Source: Chitinophagaceae bacterium 26-R-25 (GTDB lineage: Bacteria > Bacteroidota > Bacteroidia > Chitinophagales > Chitinophagaceae). Taken from it: a stretch of DNA of 64,000 bases. The stretch is taken from contig JARWSJ010000002.1 in the NCBI GenBank assembly GCA_029906195.1, positions 124,001 to 188,000 on the forward strand, written 5' to 3'. A program made the position numbers and the translations under genes. Positions 18,052 to 26,241 of the stretch are shown in pieces (the stretch's first letter is position 1; each line of letters begins with the position of its first letter). The notes beneath the pieces were generated by a model that saw only the letters and a program-made list of their open reading frames with translations, was not told the origin of the DNA and searched no databases.

Positions 18052-18083
18052 AAAAAGGGTATTCTGCATTACAGAATACCCTT
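18052..18083 (-). terminator. Terminator of the E2 gene
   Basis: Stem aagggtattctg / cagaataccctt (12 bp) with a 5-base loop. On the minus strand it is followed by TTTTTCGTTTT. It lies about 60 bases past the stop of the dihydrolipoamide acetyltransferase gene. Confidence 0.85.
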
Positions 18084-18141
18084 ACATATATTGAACACCT
18101 TTGCGTTCTTTGTTTTCCCTTTGCGCCTTTGCGTGAGATAC

Positions 18142-19791
18142 TTAAACCAACATTCTCAAAGGCTCTTCCAGGAAGCTTTTCAGCGTTTGCAGGAAAGCTG
18201 CGCCGGTTGCACCATCTACTACGCGGTGGTCGCAACTCAAAGTAACTTTCATGATGTTTCCTGGTTTTACGACGCCGTCTTTCACTACAGGCACCTGGCT
18301 GATACCACCTACTGCAAGTATACAAGCATCTGGTGGGTTGATGATCGCTGTGAATTCGTCTACACCAAACATACCCAAGTTAGAGATAGTGAATGTGCTT
18401 CCTTCCCAATCTGAAGGTTGTAATTTTTTAGCTTTTGCGCGGGCAGCGAAGTCTTTTACTTCTGTGCCGATCTGCGTTAGGGATTTAGTATCTGCAAAAC
18501 GAACAACCGGAACCAGCAAACCTTCGTCAACTGCAACGGCAACGCCGATGTTCACGTGATGGTTCACACGAATTTTATCGCCCAACCAGCTGCTGTTGAT
18601 AGCAGGGTGTTGTTTCAGTGCAATAGCACAAGCTTTTAATACCAGGTCGTTGAATGAAATTTTTACAGCTGCTTTCTCATTGATCTTCGTACGTGCTGCA
18701 ACAGCGTTATCCATATCGATAGCCATTGTTACATAGAAGTGAGGAGCAGTGAACAAGCTTTCACCAAGACGTTTCGCAATTACTTTACGCATTTGAGAAA
18801 CCGGTACTTCATCAAAGCTTACTTGTCCGGCAGGAGCAGAAGCCACGGCAGGTGCGCTTTTCGCAGCAGGAGCCGCTTGTTGTGCAGCAGGTTTGTAGCT
18901 GTCAACATCTGCTTTTATAATGCGTCCGCCATCACCACTTCCCGGAACTTGTGAAAGATCGATACCTTTTTCTTCTGCTACTTTTTTAGCAAGCGGAGAA
19001 GCTTTTACTCTTCCGTTGTCTGTGGAAGATAGTGCAGGTGCGCCTTGTGCCGGAGCAGCCTGTGCAGCTGGAGCTGCTTGTTGAGCAGTTGCAGCCGCTG
19101 GTTGAGAAGCGCCCGCAGATACAGTGCCACCGCCTTTTGCAGCGGCAACAATTTTATCAACGTCTACTTTTCCTTCTTCACCAATGATACACAGCAACGC
19201 ATTCACAGGAACTTTGTCGCCTTTTTGTGCACCTATATATAATAACTTACCATTCTTGTAGCTTTCCAGCTCCATGGTAGCTTTATCTGTTTCGATTTCA
19301 GCAAGCAGGTCGCCTTTTTTAACGTCGTCGCCTACTTTTTTGTGCCACTCAGCGATCACACCTTCAGTCATGGTATCGCTAAGGCGAGGCATCAAAATAA
19401 CTTCTTCAATTTTAGAAAGATCAACCGAGCCGCCACTTGCAGGAGCTGCTTGCGGAGCCTGCTCTTGTTTAGGAGCTTCTTCTTTCTTCTCAGCCGCTGG
19501 AGCTGCAGCCGGAGCACCACCTTGTTTATTTAAAATTCCGGAAATATCTTCACCAGGAGCGCCGATGATGGCTAACAAATCATTCACCTGCAATTTTCCG
19601 CCGTTCTGCACGCCAATATGTAATAAGGTACCGTCTTTATAGCTTTCCAGCTCCATGGTGGCCTTATCTGTTTCTACTTCAGCTAACAGATCACCCTTCT
19701 TCACAGTATCGCCTACCTTTTTGTGCCATGCAGCAATTACCCCTTCTGTCATGGTATCACTCAAGCGGGGCATTAATATCTCTTCTGCCAT
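18142..19791 (-). CDS. pdhC: Dihydrolipoamide acetyltransferase (E2) of pyruvate dehydrogenase
   Basis: 549 residues. Two N-terminal lipoyl domains each carry ETDKATMELES, whose Lys is lipoylated (about residues 42 and 172), joined by Ala/Pro/Gln-rich linkers. A peripheral-subunit binding domain follows (VKASPLAKKVAEEKGIDLSQVPGSGDGGRI), then the catalytic CAT domain with FTISNLGMFGVDEFTAI and the active-site DHRVVDG near the C-terminus. It transfers acetyl groups from E1 to CoA in the cytosolic complex. E1 and E3 genes are not in the window. Two lipoyl domains and pyruvate specificity fit the Bacteroidota PDH E2; branched-chain or 2-oxoglutarate E2 are less likely. Confidence 0.93.
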   Translation of the reverse strand: MAEEILMPRLSDTMTEGVIAAWHKKVGDTVKKGDLLAEVETDKATMELESYKDGTLLHIGVQNGGKLQVNDLLAIIGAPGEDISGILNKQGGAPAAAPAAEKKEEAPKQEQAPQAAPASGGSVDLSKIEEVILMPRLSDTMTEGVIAEWHKKVGDDVKKGDLLAEIETDKATMELESYKNGKLLYIGAQKGDKVPVNALLCIIGEEGKVDVDKIVAAAKGGGTVSAGASQPAAATAQQAAPAAQAAPAQGAPALSSTDNGRVKASPLAKKVAEEKGIDLSQVPGSGDGGRIIKADVDSYKPAAQQAAPAAKSAPAVASAPAGQVSFDEVPVSQMRKVIAKRLGESLFTAPHFYVTMAIDMDNAVAARTKINEKAAVKISFNDLVLKACAIALKQHPAINSSWLGDKIRVNHHVNIGVAVAVDEGLLVPVVRFADTKSLTQIGTEVKDFAARAKAKKLQPSDWEGSTFTISNLGMFGVDEFTAIINPPDACILAVGGISQVPVVKDGVVKPGNIMKVTLSCDHRVVDGATGAAFLQTLKSFLEEPLRMLV

Positions 19792-19974
19792 AGATTATGA
19801 TTGTTGATTTGAGGGTTCGAAATTAGGGCAAAATGAGGAAAAATCAGCAAAATAGCTTGAGCATCACCCAATAACTCCGATGCACCCCGGTTAACGCATT
19901 TTATTTTCCAGCGATTTCAACAAAAAACCGGTTTTAGTCAAACCGGTTTATGATAAATATCAGTGTTAAGTAAA

Positions 19975-20068
19975 ATATCAAAATTAAAAATTCAAAAAGT
20001 GGCTGCGAAAGAATGATCGGACAAACCGCGACGTTTTGACTTTTAACTTTTGATTTTTTACTTTTTAC
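19975..20068. repeat. Word-type inverted repeat (aaaattaaaaattcaaaa family)
   Basis: The A-rich left arm (19975-20000) and T-rich right arm (20034-20068, ttttgacttttaacttttga and so on) surround about 30 unique bases. It lies just past the stop of the DUF937-like gene. The rest of the 19792-20064 gap, including an aaaccggttttagtcaaaccggttta hairpin near 19928, shows no gene. Confidence 0.6.
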
Positions 20069-20505
20069 AGGCCAAATTTACCCAGCAGGCTCGACAATCC
20101 TCCGCCACCACCGCCGGTAAATGCGCCGATGATGTTTTGGAAATTGAAGCTTTGATCGTTGGGGTCATTTGTTTTGTGAATGAATTTTGCCATTACCATT
20201 GGAATGATAGCAGCAGCGATGCTTTGCGCCTGCGTTCCGCTGATGCCAAATTTTGAAGTGATGGATTCAACAAAATTGCTCGAAATGCCCTGCACCGCTG
20301 GATGATCTGCGGAAACGCCGCTTTGCGATTGGAACAACTGCATGATGCCCTCTGCATTTCCCTGCCCATAGCTTTGCAGTCCGTTGGTGATGGAACTTAC
20401 TGCCTCGTTCATCACGTCCTGATTGTGCTCATTGGGAATAGCAGTATTATCAACAACGGCTTCCTGGCTGTGCTGTTGAACCAGTTGTAATAATTCTTCA
20501 AACAT
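20065..20505 (-). CDS. DUF937/YidB-like protein
   Basis: 146 residues from MFEELLQLVQQHSQ at 20505; the 24 extra upstream codons come from a repeat. Alpha-helical with NAEGIMQLFQSQSG, FVESITSKFGISGTQAQSIAAAIIPMVMAKF and a Gly-rich C-terminus (GGGGGGLSSLLGKFGL), which is the pattern of DUF937/YidB-type proteins. No signal peptide or membrane helix. It is the last of three small same-strand genes (BON lipoprotein, SH3 protein, this one), suggesting an envelope-associated set. The function is unknown. Confidence 0.7.
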   Translation of the reverse strand: MFEELLQLVQQHSQEAVVDNTAIPNEHNQDVMNEAVSSITNGLQSYGQGNAEGIMQLFQSQSGVSADHPAVQGISSNFVESITSKFGISGTQAQSIAAAIIPMVMAKFIHKTNDPNDQSFNFQNIIGAFTGGGGGGLSSLLGKFGL

Positions 20506-20539
20506 AAAATTTGTTTTAATGAAAATAGGAGTTAAAAAA

Positions 20540-20625
20540 GAGTTTTGAGTAATAAGTTTTGAGTTCTGAGTTATCAATTTATGAAATTCGATGTCCTACA
20601 ACTCATAACTCAAAACTCATAACTC
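20540..20625. repeat. Word-type inverted repeat (gagttttgagt / actcaaaactc family)
   Basis: Left arm 20540-20575 (gagttttgagtaataagttt words) and right arm 20599-20625 (actcataactcaaaactcat words) between the DUF937-like gene start and the SH3 gene stop. Confidence 0.65.
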
Positions 20626-20626
20626 G

Positions 20627-21046
20627 CTAGGCCGGCTGCAAATACTGCGCATATGCATAACCTTCAGCACCGCCGTCAGTTCTGATAAGGTACCATTGGT
20701 CGCTTGTTTTATTTACCAATGTTACGATCTCATTGTGACCTGCTTTGCCGACGATAGGTTGGTCCGTGCCCGGGCCTTTGCGAATGTTCAGGTTGCTGCT
20801 TTCTGTAACCACTTTCAGTTTGCCGCCATCTACTGCGCCGCCAACATTAACATTCAATACAAGGTCGCCGGCGCGAAAATCCGGATCAATTTTGTTGTAA
20901 ATGTTCCAAAGATTGTCTTTAGCGCTGCCGCTTGGTGCATCACCGTCAACGTATAAAACACCATCCTGCTCTCTTACCTGCAGGTTAGACACGCCTGATG
21001 AATTCGCTGTATCGATCAGCTCTTTGTATTTATCCTGTAGTGCCAT
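20627..21046 (-). CDS. SH3b-domain protein with BON-like N-terminus
   Basis: 139 residues. The N-terminal half (YKELIDTANSSGVSNLQVREQDGVLYVDGDAP, then AGDLVLNVNV) looks like a BON or LysM-associated fold. The C-terminal half is a bacterial SH3 domain (SSNLNIRKGPGTDQPIVGKAGH, then GEGYAYAQYLQPA-type ending, observed as GGAEGYAYAQYLQ). There is no obvious signal peptide. It begins 6 bases after the stop of the BON lipoprotein, so the two are almost certainly co-transcribed. SH3b domains often bind peptidoglycan peptides; that role here is inferred. Confidence 0.8.
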   Translation of the reverse strand: MALQDKYKELIDTANSSGVSNLQVREQDGVLYVDGDAPSGSAKDNLWNIYNKIDPDFRAGDLVLNVNVGGAVDGGKLKVVTESSNLNIRKGPGTDQPIVGKAGHNEIVTLVNKTSDQWYLIRTDGGAEGYAYAQYLQPA

Positions 21047-21052
21047 GATATT

Positions 21053-21568
21053 TTATTTTATGGTTAATTTGTTTTCAACTTTTTTTGGTTTCAGCGATTG
21101 AACCTTCTGCATGAGCTTAGGAAGGTCGGCTCTTTTGATTTCTCCTGTCAATGTAACAACGCCGTCTTTTACCGAAGCCATAACGCCCGCATTGTCTTTA
21201 ATGGCATCAGTTACCATTTTGCTTAAATTGTCATCCGGAGAAATAGTAACAGGAGCGGCTGGTGGCAATGGTGGAGGCGGAGGCGCAACCGTTACATTGT
21301 TAACCACTTGTTTTACTCCTTTTATCCCCTTCACAACATTTTCACTGCTTACTTTGCACGCATCGTCTTTGCACTCACCGCTAATGGTTGCAACTCCACC
21401 TTTCACGCTCACCTGGAGCGCAGATGTTGTAGGGTCGCCTGCGAGCGCGGTAGCTGCAGCAGATTGAACATCTGCATCTTTAGGACCGCAGGAAGCAATA
21501 GTTAACGAAATGATCACAGCCGTTCCGAGCACGGCAAGGTTTTTTAGCCAGTTTTTTTTCATATTCAT
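21053..21568 (-). CDS. BON-domain lipoprotein
   Basis: 171 residues. Lipoprotein signal peptide with lipobox TIASC (Cys27). Two BON domains follow: DADVQSAAATALAGDPTTSALQVSVKGGVATISGEC, and, after a PPPPPLPP linker, NLSKMVTDAIKDNAGVMASVKDGVVTLTGE. BON domains bind phospholipid or other envelope surfaces (OsmY family), so a periplasmic envelope-protection role is likely. It is the first gene of the pair with the SH3 protein. An ATG two codons further in is an alternative start. Confidence 0.85.
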   Translation of the reverse strand: MNMKKNWLKNLAVLGTAVIISLTIASCGPKDADVQSAAATALAGDPTTSALQVSVKGGVATISGECKDDACKVSSENVVKGIKGVKQVVNNVTVAPPPPPLPPAAPVTISPDDNLSKMVTDAIKDNAGVMASVKDGVVTLTGEIKRADLPKLMQKVQSLKPKKVENKLTIK

Positions 21569-21805
21569 GATGTTTAATTCTTGTATTCAGCAATTTATCA
21601 ATGTTGCTGTTTCCACATTGTTACTATCAAAAAATGAACCTTTTGTACTAGTAATTGAGTTTTTAACAGCTACAGAAAACAAAATGCCTCATGATCTAAT
21701 GCATTTTGCGTGCCACTTGCAGGCAAGCACAATTAAACAACCATTCAGGCTAAAAGGTTTGTTGCGTTTTTAAGAAAATTGAGCGTTTGAAAGTAATGTG
21801 ATGTG

Positions 21806-22369
21806 CTAAAATGCGTAGGCAGCTTTTAATACCCAAATGCCGTAGCCACCTTTCGTTAAAGTGTTTGCTTCCGGCGTTCCATAACCGGGTAAAGTATTTA
21901 TGAGCCGTAGGCCAACATCGATGCCATGTTGTTTTGCAATCTCAAATTTATAACCAGCAGAAGGAGCGAGCGAAAGGTGAGTGCTGGTATTGCTGCTGCC
22001 TTGAATCATTGCGCCAATTTCAGCACCGAGAAATAATTTTTTCCAGCAATAATATCTTAAGCCTGCAAACAAAGGAATGTTGCCATAGCTGGTTATGCTG
22101 GTATCATGAGCGTAGCTCGAATAGTTGATGTAGGTGTATGTGCCCGAAAAATGGATGTAGCCAAGACTTGCTGTGCAGGAAAATTTTCGCGAAAAAAGAC
22201 GTTCGGTTTGTATCTCGAGACCAACGCCTGTAGTGTTATTGCTTTCTGTATTGGAAAAATAAGCAGGTTTTGAAAGCAACAAACCTGCGGAGTATGTCGT
22301 CTTTTTAGATTGTGCGAAAGAAGAAATAAATGTGAAGCCTGTAACCAATAAAAGCAACAACTTTTTCAT
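21806..22369 (-). CDS. Outer-membrane beta-barrel protein
   Basis: 187 residues. Signal peptide MKKLLLLLVTGFTFISSFAQ. The mature part alternates hydrophobic and polar residues with strand-like segments (FSCTASLGYIHFSGTY, PLFAGLRYYCWKKLFLGAEIGAMI, PSAGYKFEIAKQHGIDVGLRL) and ends in an aromatic residue (YGIWVLKAAYAF), as expected for a small OmpA/OmpX-type barrel. It stands alone on the minus strand with about 240 bases of non-coding DNA upstream. The ligand is unknown. Confidence 0.75.
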   Translation of the reverse strand: MKKLLLLLVTGFTFISSFAQSKKTTYSAGLLLSKPAYFSNTESNNTTGVGLEIQTERLFSRKFSCTASLGYIHFSGTYTYINYSSYAHDTSITSYGNIPLFAGLRYYCWKKLFLGAEIGAMIQGSSNTSTHLSLAPSAGYKFEIAKQHGIDVGLRLINTLPGYGTPEANTLTKGGYGIWVLKAAYAF

Positions 22370-22428
22370 CGATGGTTTTTTGTAATTGACCTTGAAGGTG
22401 TTTGAGTCGTTGCATGGCTGAATGCGAA

Positions 22429-22530
22429 GTTGTTAGTTGATGGTTGTTAGTTGTTAGGCTTTAAGCGCGATATTCCTCAATAGGAATTTTAGTCCCAATG
22501 TCTAACAACTAATAACTAACAACAAACAAC
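22429..22530. repeat. Word-type inverted repeat (gttgttag / ctaacaac family)
   Basis: Left arm 22429-22457 (gttgttagttgatggttgtt words) and right arm 22501-22530 (ctaacaactaataactaaca words) between the barrel gene start and the next upstream gene's stop. Confidence 0.65.
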
Positions 22531-22534
22531 TTTT

Positions 22535-22873
22535 CTAGTCCCTGCTGAAACCTTGCATTACATAAAGCTGGTAAAGCCCAACTGGAATATATATTTGTAA
22601 TAATCTTGCTTCTGTGCAATCGCGGCTGATAGCCTGCTTGAGAGCGGGGATATAAACACGTTCAATGAGTGTTTTTAATTCGGCGTCTCCGTTGGCATAA
22701 AGTTCCTGCGCTACGCTCATGCATTTTTTAATTTGGGAAATATCACATTCCTGTGCAGATTGGCGTGTATAGGTGGCAAAGGCAAGCATGGCGCCTTCAA
22801 TGCCATTTTCTTTAGTAGTAATTTTAGGGATGCTTTTCAATAATAAGCCGTTTGCCTCTTTACTTGTAATCAT
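22535..22873 (-). CDS. Small hypothetical helical protein
   Basis: 112 residues, no signal peptide or membrane helix, predicted mostly alpha-helical (EANGLLLKSIPKIT, MLAFATYTRQSAQECD, QIKKCMSVAQELYANGD, IERVYIPALKQAISRDC, LLQIYIPVGLYQLYVMQGFSRD). I do not recognise a family with confidence. It is the last minus-strand gene after redox cluster A but is separated from it by a 300-base gap with a word-type repeat, so it is probably not part of that operon. Composition looks like a real protein and not a shadow frame. Confidence 0.55.
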   Translation of the reverse strand: MITSKEANGLLLKSIPKITTKENGIEGAMLAFATYTRQSAQECDISQIKKCMSVAQELYANGDAELKTLIERVYIPALKQAISRDCTEARLLQIYIPVGLYQLYVMQGFSRD

Positions 22874-23054
22874 AGTCGGTGCTCTTTCTCTGTTTTTGTT
22901 TAAAAGTTAACCAGTAAACACAATCGTTAGCATTTTTCCGGAGCTCGTATTGCGGGCATTTGGAAAAAACGTTATCCAATAAATTTACTGAAGTTTCAGG
23001 TTTCAGACAAAAGTTTTTTGAAAATCCAAATCTTTTGAACAGAATTTCAGGTAA

Positions 23055-23168
23055 CGAATAACTGAATAACTGAATAACTGAATGACTGAATAACTGAATG
23101 TTCCTGTTTGACAAGCATTTTCGCCATTGAACACTCAGTTATTCAGTCATTCAGTTATTCAGTTATTG
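23055..23168. repeat. Word-type inverted repeat (aataactg / cagttatt family)
   Basis: Left arm 23055-23100 is six successive aataactg/aatgactg words. Right arm 23132-23168 is the matching cagttatt/cagtcatt series. About 30 unique bases lie between. It follows the cluster A 3' end and is the clearest example of this family in the window. Confidence 0.75.
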
Positions 23169-23174
23169 AAACGG

Positions 23175-23741
23175 CTATGCTTTTCCTAATCGATTTATTT
23201 TTACGAGTTGAGATAACATATACAAAATGATTCCCCACACAAGCGCGACTAACGACACAACTGTTACCACGAGCGGTATTGGAGCATTGGCCGCGGGCGA
23301 CCAAAGGGTCCTTTGATCAAACTTGTCTTTTACAGTTGTCGGCACGCCCCAGTTTGTGACTTTTGAAGCGAGAAGCTCTCCGGTTTGATCGTTCTCTTCT
23401 ACCTTGGCAAGCACTGTTATATTGCCTTCATGATCACCGGGCATGTCAGTTGGAAAGTCTGCTACTGCTTCGCCATTTTCATCGGTTGTAACCGCATCAC
23501 CCAAAGGGAGTGAGCCGAAACTTTTCTTAATTAAAAACACAACATCTACGCCTTTTAGCGGAGTATGATTTTTTGTAACAACGGCTTTCGCTTGTTTAAC
23601 GCTGTCCTGTTCGCCGAAGGTGAGCGTAATTTGCGCTTCTGCATTTGTGCTATCCTGCGCAGACACACGTTGCGCGGAAAACACAAAGAGACAACAGCAC
23701 AGTGCTAAACTGCGGATGATATTATTATGCTTGAGCTTCAT
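23175..23741 (-). CDS. Membrane-anchored Ig-like/carboxypeptidase-regulatory protein of redox cluster A
   Basis: 188 residues from MKLKHNN at 23741; an earlier in-frame ATG at 23762 is possible. Signal peptide (SLALCCCLFVFSAQRVSAQ), then a beta-rich domain with VVTKNHTPLKGVDVVFLIKK and TTDENGEAVADFPTDMPGD, as in carboxypeptidase-regulatory or bacterial Ig folds. A C-terminal membrane helix follows (IPLVVTVVSLVALVWGIILYML). The start overlaps the end of the NrfD gene by 17 bases, so translation is probably coupled. No haem or metal motif. It may stabilise the membrane complex of cluster A; that is inference from context. Confidence 0.7.
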   Translation of the reverse strand: MKLKHNNIIRSLALCCCLFVFSAQRVSAQDSTNAEAQITLTFGEQDSVKQAKAVVTKNHTPLKGVDVVFLIKKSFGSLPLGDAVTTDENGEAVADFPTDMPGDHEGNITVLAKVEENDQTGELLASKVTNWGVPTTVKDKFDQRTLWSPAANAPIPLVVTVVSLVALVWGIILYMLSQLVKINRLGKA

Positions 23742-25083
23742 ACAAATTCGTTTGTTCATCAATTTGAGGAGATTGCTGCTCTTCTGTCATTTCCCAAATT
23801 GAAATGATAGGAAACAGTCTTACAAAGAAAGTAATAACCAGCAGCGCACCGGCGAGTGATGCCGATGTAATGGCCCATTCTTCCCAGGTTGGCATATAGG
23901 TGTGCCACGACGCAGGAACGTTCTGAATAGGAATGAAAGGGTGAAGAAGGGTAGGTACAACAATCAGGAAACGCTTGAACCATGCGCCAACAACCACCAA
24001 GAGGGAAACAATAAAAACCGGAAGCGGCGCTCTTCCTTTTTTAAACAGCATAACGACTATCGGAACTACCATTCCGAATATCTGCACGCTCCAAAACAGC
24101 GGCGCGTAGTGACCGGTGAACAAGGATTTCAAATGTTCGCCATCTACCGTTTTCATTTTATATCCGGGAACTAAATATTCATTAATGTTGAAATATAGAT
24201 AGACCAATGACAACAGCACCAATAGTTTTGCCATATTATCAAAATGCTTGGTGGTGATGTATTTTTTTAAGTTGTAATGATTTCTCAAAACATATGTAAC
24301 GGCAATTACACCTCCACATCCAGCCTGGAACGCACCCGCCACAAAATAAGGCCCGAAGTTGGAGCTGTCCCAGCCGGCTCTGTAGGTTGTTGCAAACAAC
24401 CATGAAGTAACGGTGTGAATACCCAACGCAAGGGGAACAACAAGCACTGCAAGCACATTGATGCATTTGTGTATAAGAGCGTATTGTTGCGAAGTACCTC
24501 TCCAGTTTAAGGCGAGGAAAGTGTAAAACCATTTTTTGAATTTTAAAGATGCAGGAGTCAGGTCGCGACAAATAGCAATGTCCGGAAGTAACGGAATGTA
24601 AAGTAACAGACTGCTTACAACAAGATAAGTGGTGATAACAATAACATCCCAAAGAATAGGCGATTGAAGTCTTCCAAATGCGAACAGATGCCAGAATCTT
24701 TCCGGGCGTCCCATGTCCACTATGATGATGATAGCGGCGAAGAATATTGCAGCCACAGCAATTATTTCAGAGATGCGCACAAGTGGTGTGCGCCATCTTA
24801 CGTTGGCCAGCTTAAGAATGGCACTTACGAGCGAACCAACAAGGCTTATGGCAACAAAAAAAACGAAGTTGGATATGTATATTCCCCACGAAGTAAAATC
24901 GCGCATATCGGTTACAACAAGGCCCTTCTGCAATTGGCGGATGTAGGCATAAAAGCCGATAACAACTATTACCAGCAGCACGCCCACCCATAACTTACCC
25001 GAAGCGTTGAATTTTTTTGGCATCAAATCCGTGAGCAGTTGATTCGATTTATCCAACTTTATTTTTACAGGTTCCATTTGCAA
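23725..25083 (-). CDS. nrfD: NrfD/PsrC-type quinone-interacting membrane subunit
   Basis: 452 residues with about 8-10 transmembrane helices. Family-like stretches include SWGIYISNFVFFVAISLVGSLVSAIL, DMGRPERFWHLFAFGRLQSPILWDVIV, WLFATTYRAGWDSSNFGPYFVAGAF and YAPLFWSVQIFGMVVPIVVM. NrfD/PsrC/DsrP proteins anchor a ferredoxin subunit to the membrane and exchange electrons with the quinone pool. The gene follows the Tat ferredoxin gene (57 bases) and overlaps the next gene, so these form one operon. No molybdopterin catalytic gene is present in the cluster, so the pair resembles DsrOP or ACIII-type modules more than a complete reductase. Confidence 0.88.
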   Translation of the reverse strand: MQMEPVKIKLDKSNQLLTDLMPKKFNASGKLWVGVLLVIVVIGFYAYIRQLQKGLVVTDMRDFTSWGIYISNFVFFVAISLVGSLVSAILKLANVRWRTPLVRISEIIAVAAIFFAAIIIIVDMGRPERFWHLFAFGRLQSPILWDVIVITTYLVVSSLLLYIPLLPDIAICRDLTPASLKFKKWFYTFLALNWRGTSQQYALIHKCINVLAVLVVPLALGIHTVTSWLFATTYRAGWDSSNFGPYFVAGAFQAGCGGVIAVTYVLRNHYNLKKYITTKHFDNMAKLLVLLSLVYLYFNINEYLVPGYKMKTVDGEHLKSLFTGHYAPLFWSVQIFGMVVPIVVMLFKKGRAPLPVFIVSLLVVVGAWFKRFLIVVPTLLHPFIPIQNVPASWHTYMPTWEEWAITSASLAGALLVITFFVRLFPIISIWEMTEEQQSPQIDEQTNLYEAQA

Positions 25084-25105
25084 TTAATAATTAATAATTA
25101 ATAAG
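25081..25105. repeat. Short tandem aattaata repeat
   Basis: Three and a half attaata/aattaata words directly upstream of the NrfD start codon, in the gap after the ferredoxin gene. No inverted partner. Confidence 0.5.
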
Positions 25106-25140
25106 TTCGGCGCTGTTTACCACTTCGATCATCAAGCTGT

Positions 25141-26097
25141 TTAATGGCCTGATTCATGGGTGGTTTGTCCTTCTGCTTCTGTTGGTACTTCGGCGTCTTT
25201 AAATGGAAATTGTCTGTTTACAGGAGGCAGATAATAAACCCTTGGTTTGGTTCCCAGATCTTCGAGGTACCTGTAACCAGACTTGTCTTTTAATAACTGG
25301 CTCAGTCGAACAGTTTCGTCGCCGTTGCTTACCACATCTTCTACTTCGTCGCCAAAATAGAATACGCCGTTGGGGCAGGCTTGCACACAATCCGGTAGTT
25401 CATCTTTGGCTGTGTTGGTCGGACAGAAATCGCATTTCTCTACTGTGCCTGAAACGTGTGTGCTGCATGCTGCGTGTGGCTTTATTTCATTCATTTGGGT
25501 AATGTTCAACTGGTACTCGGTGTCCCAGTTAAAAACCCGTGCAGAATATGGACAGGCTACCATGCAAAACCTACAACCGATGCAGCGTTCATTATCGATG
25601 CCTACAATGCCATCCGTCAATTTAAAAGTGGCGCCCACTGGGCACACTTTTACACACGGCGGATTGTCGCAGTGAAAACATGGAGTAGGCATCCAGTAAG
25701 GAGCAGCCTTATCTGAATCCTGCATTTTGTTGATCTTGATGTAGCTGCGATTGTCTGGCAAATAGTGCATCTTTGAGCATGCGCTCTTGCATTTACCTGC
25801 ATTCCTGCACCTGGAGAGATCAATCACCATTACAAACTTTTTGCCGGGCACACCCTCACGCACATTGTGTTTGGAAAGGAGTGAGTCCGGTATTGCAGGA
25901 TTGATCATTGAAGAATCTACTTCCACTATTTTGCCATCAGGAGAAAGCAGCTTCACCTTATCACCTGTTTTGGGCTTTGTTTCTTTGCACGCCGTTTCCA
26001 CAAGTCCCAGACCCGTCGCTACAGCGGCAGTAGCCACAAAACCTTTTCGCAGGAAATCTCTACGCGAATCATTCGATTCGTTATTATTTGAATCCAT
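25141..26097 (-). CDS. Tat-exported 4Fe-4S ferredoxin subunit (DsrO/NrfC-like)
   Basis: 318 residues from MDSNNNES at 26097. Twin-arginine signal SRRDFLRKGFVATAAVA, so the folded protein is exported with its clusters. A PDGKIVEVDSS segment precedes the ferredoxin domain. Four Cys groups are visible: C97-x2-A100-x2-C103-x3-C107, then CFHCDNPPCVKVCP, then CIGCRFCMVACP, then CSTHVSG...CDFC...CVQACP. The first group lacks its second Cys (Ala100, codon GCA), so it may hold a 3Fe-4S cluster or have lost it. It should pass electrons between the NrfD subunit and the cytochromes of the same operon on the periplasmic side. Confidence 0.88.
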   Translation of the reverse strand: MDSNNNESNDSRRDFLRKGFVATAAVATGLGLVETACKETKPKTGDKVKLLSPDGKIVEVDSSMINPAIPDSLLSKHNVREGVPGKKFVMVIDLSRCRNAGKCKSACSKMHYLPDNRSYIKINKMQDSDKAAPYWMPTPCFHCDNPPCVKVCPVGATFKLTDGIVGIDNERCIGCRFCMVACPYSARVFNWDTEYQLNITQMNEIKPHAACSTHVSGTVEKCDFCPTNTAKDELPDCVQACPNGVFYFGDEVEDVVSNGDETVRLSQLLKDKSGYRYLEDLGTKPRVYYLPPVNRQFPFKDAEVPTEAEGQTTHESGH

Positions 26098-26103
26098 GGA
26101 ATA

Positions 26104-26241
26104 CAAATTGAAAGTTGAAAGTTGAGAATGAAATTGAAAATTGAAAATTGAAAGTTGAAAATGATTGTTCTATAATCTTAATTGGTCTTTTCGACCGCCA
26201 ACAACCCTCATTTTCAACTTTCAATTTTCAATTTTCAACTA
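26104..26241. repeat. Word-type inverted repeat (gaaaattgaaagttg family)
   Basis: Left arm 26104-26163 (aaattgaaagttgaaagttg and similar) and right arm 26209-26241 (attttcaactttcaattttc and similar), filling the gap between the cytochrome c stop and the ferredoxin start, inside the probable operon. The same words recur at 53.6 kb. Confidence 0.7.

Larger units (their letters stand above)
17933..18136. repeat. 39-bp perfect inverted repeat around convergent gene ends
   Basis: tcacgcaaaggcgcaaaggg... at 17933-17971 is repeated as an exact reverse complement at 18098-18136 (39 of 39 bases). The arms are built from cgcaaag words. They enclose the terminators of leuS and of the E2 gene and lie 6 bases from each stop codon. 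Confidence 0.85.

Noticed and set aside
22860-23114. 84-codon minus-strand frame between the small helical protein and cluster A
   Set aside because: Its N-terminus (IQLFSHSVIQLFSYS) is a translation of the aataactg word repeat, and the rest has no protein-like pattern.
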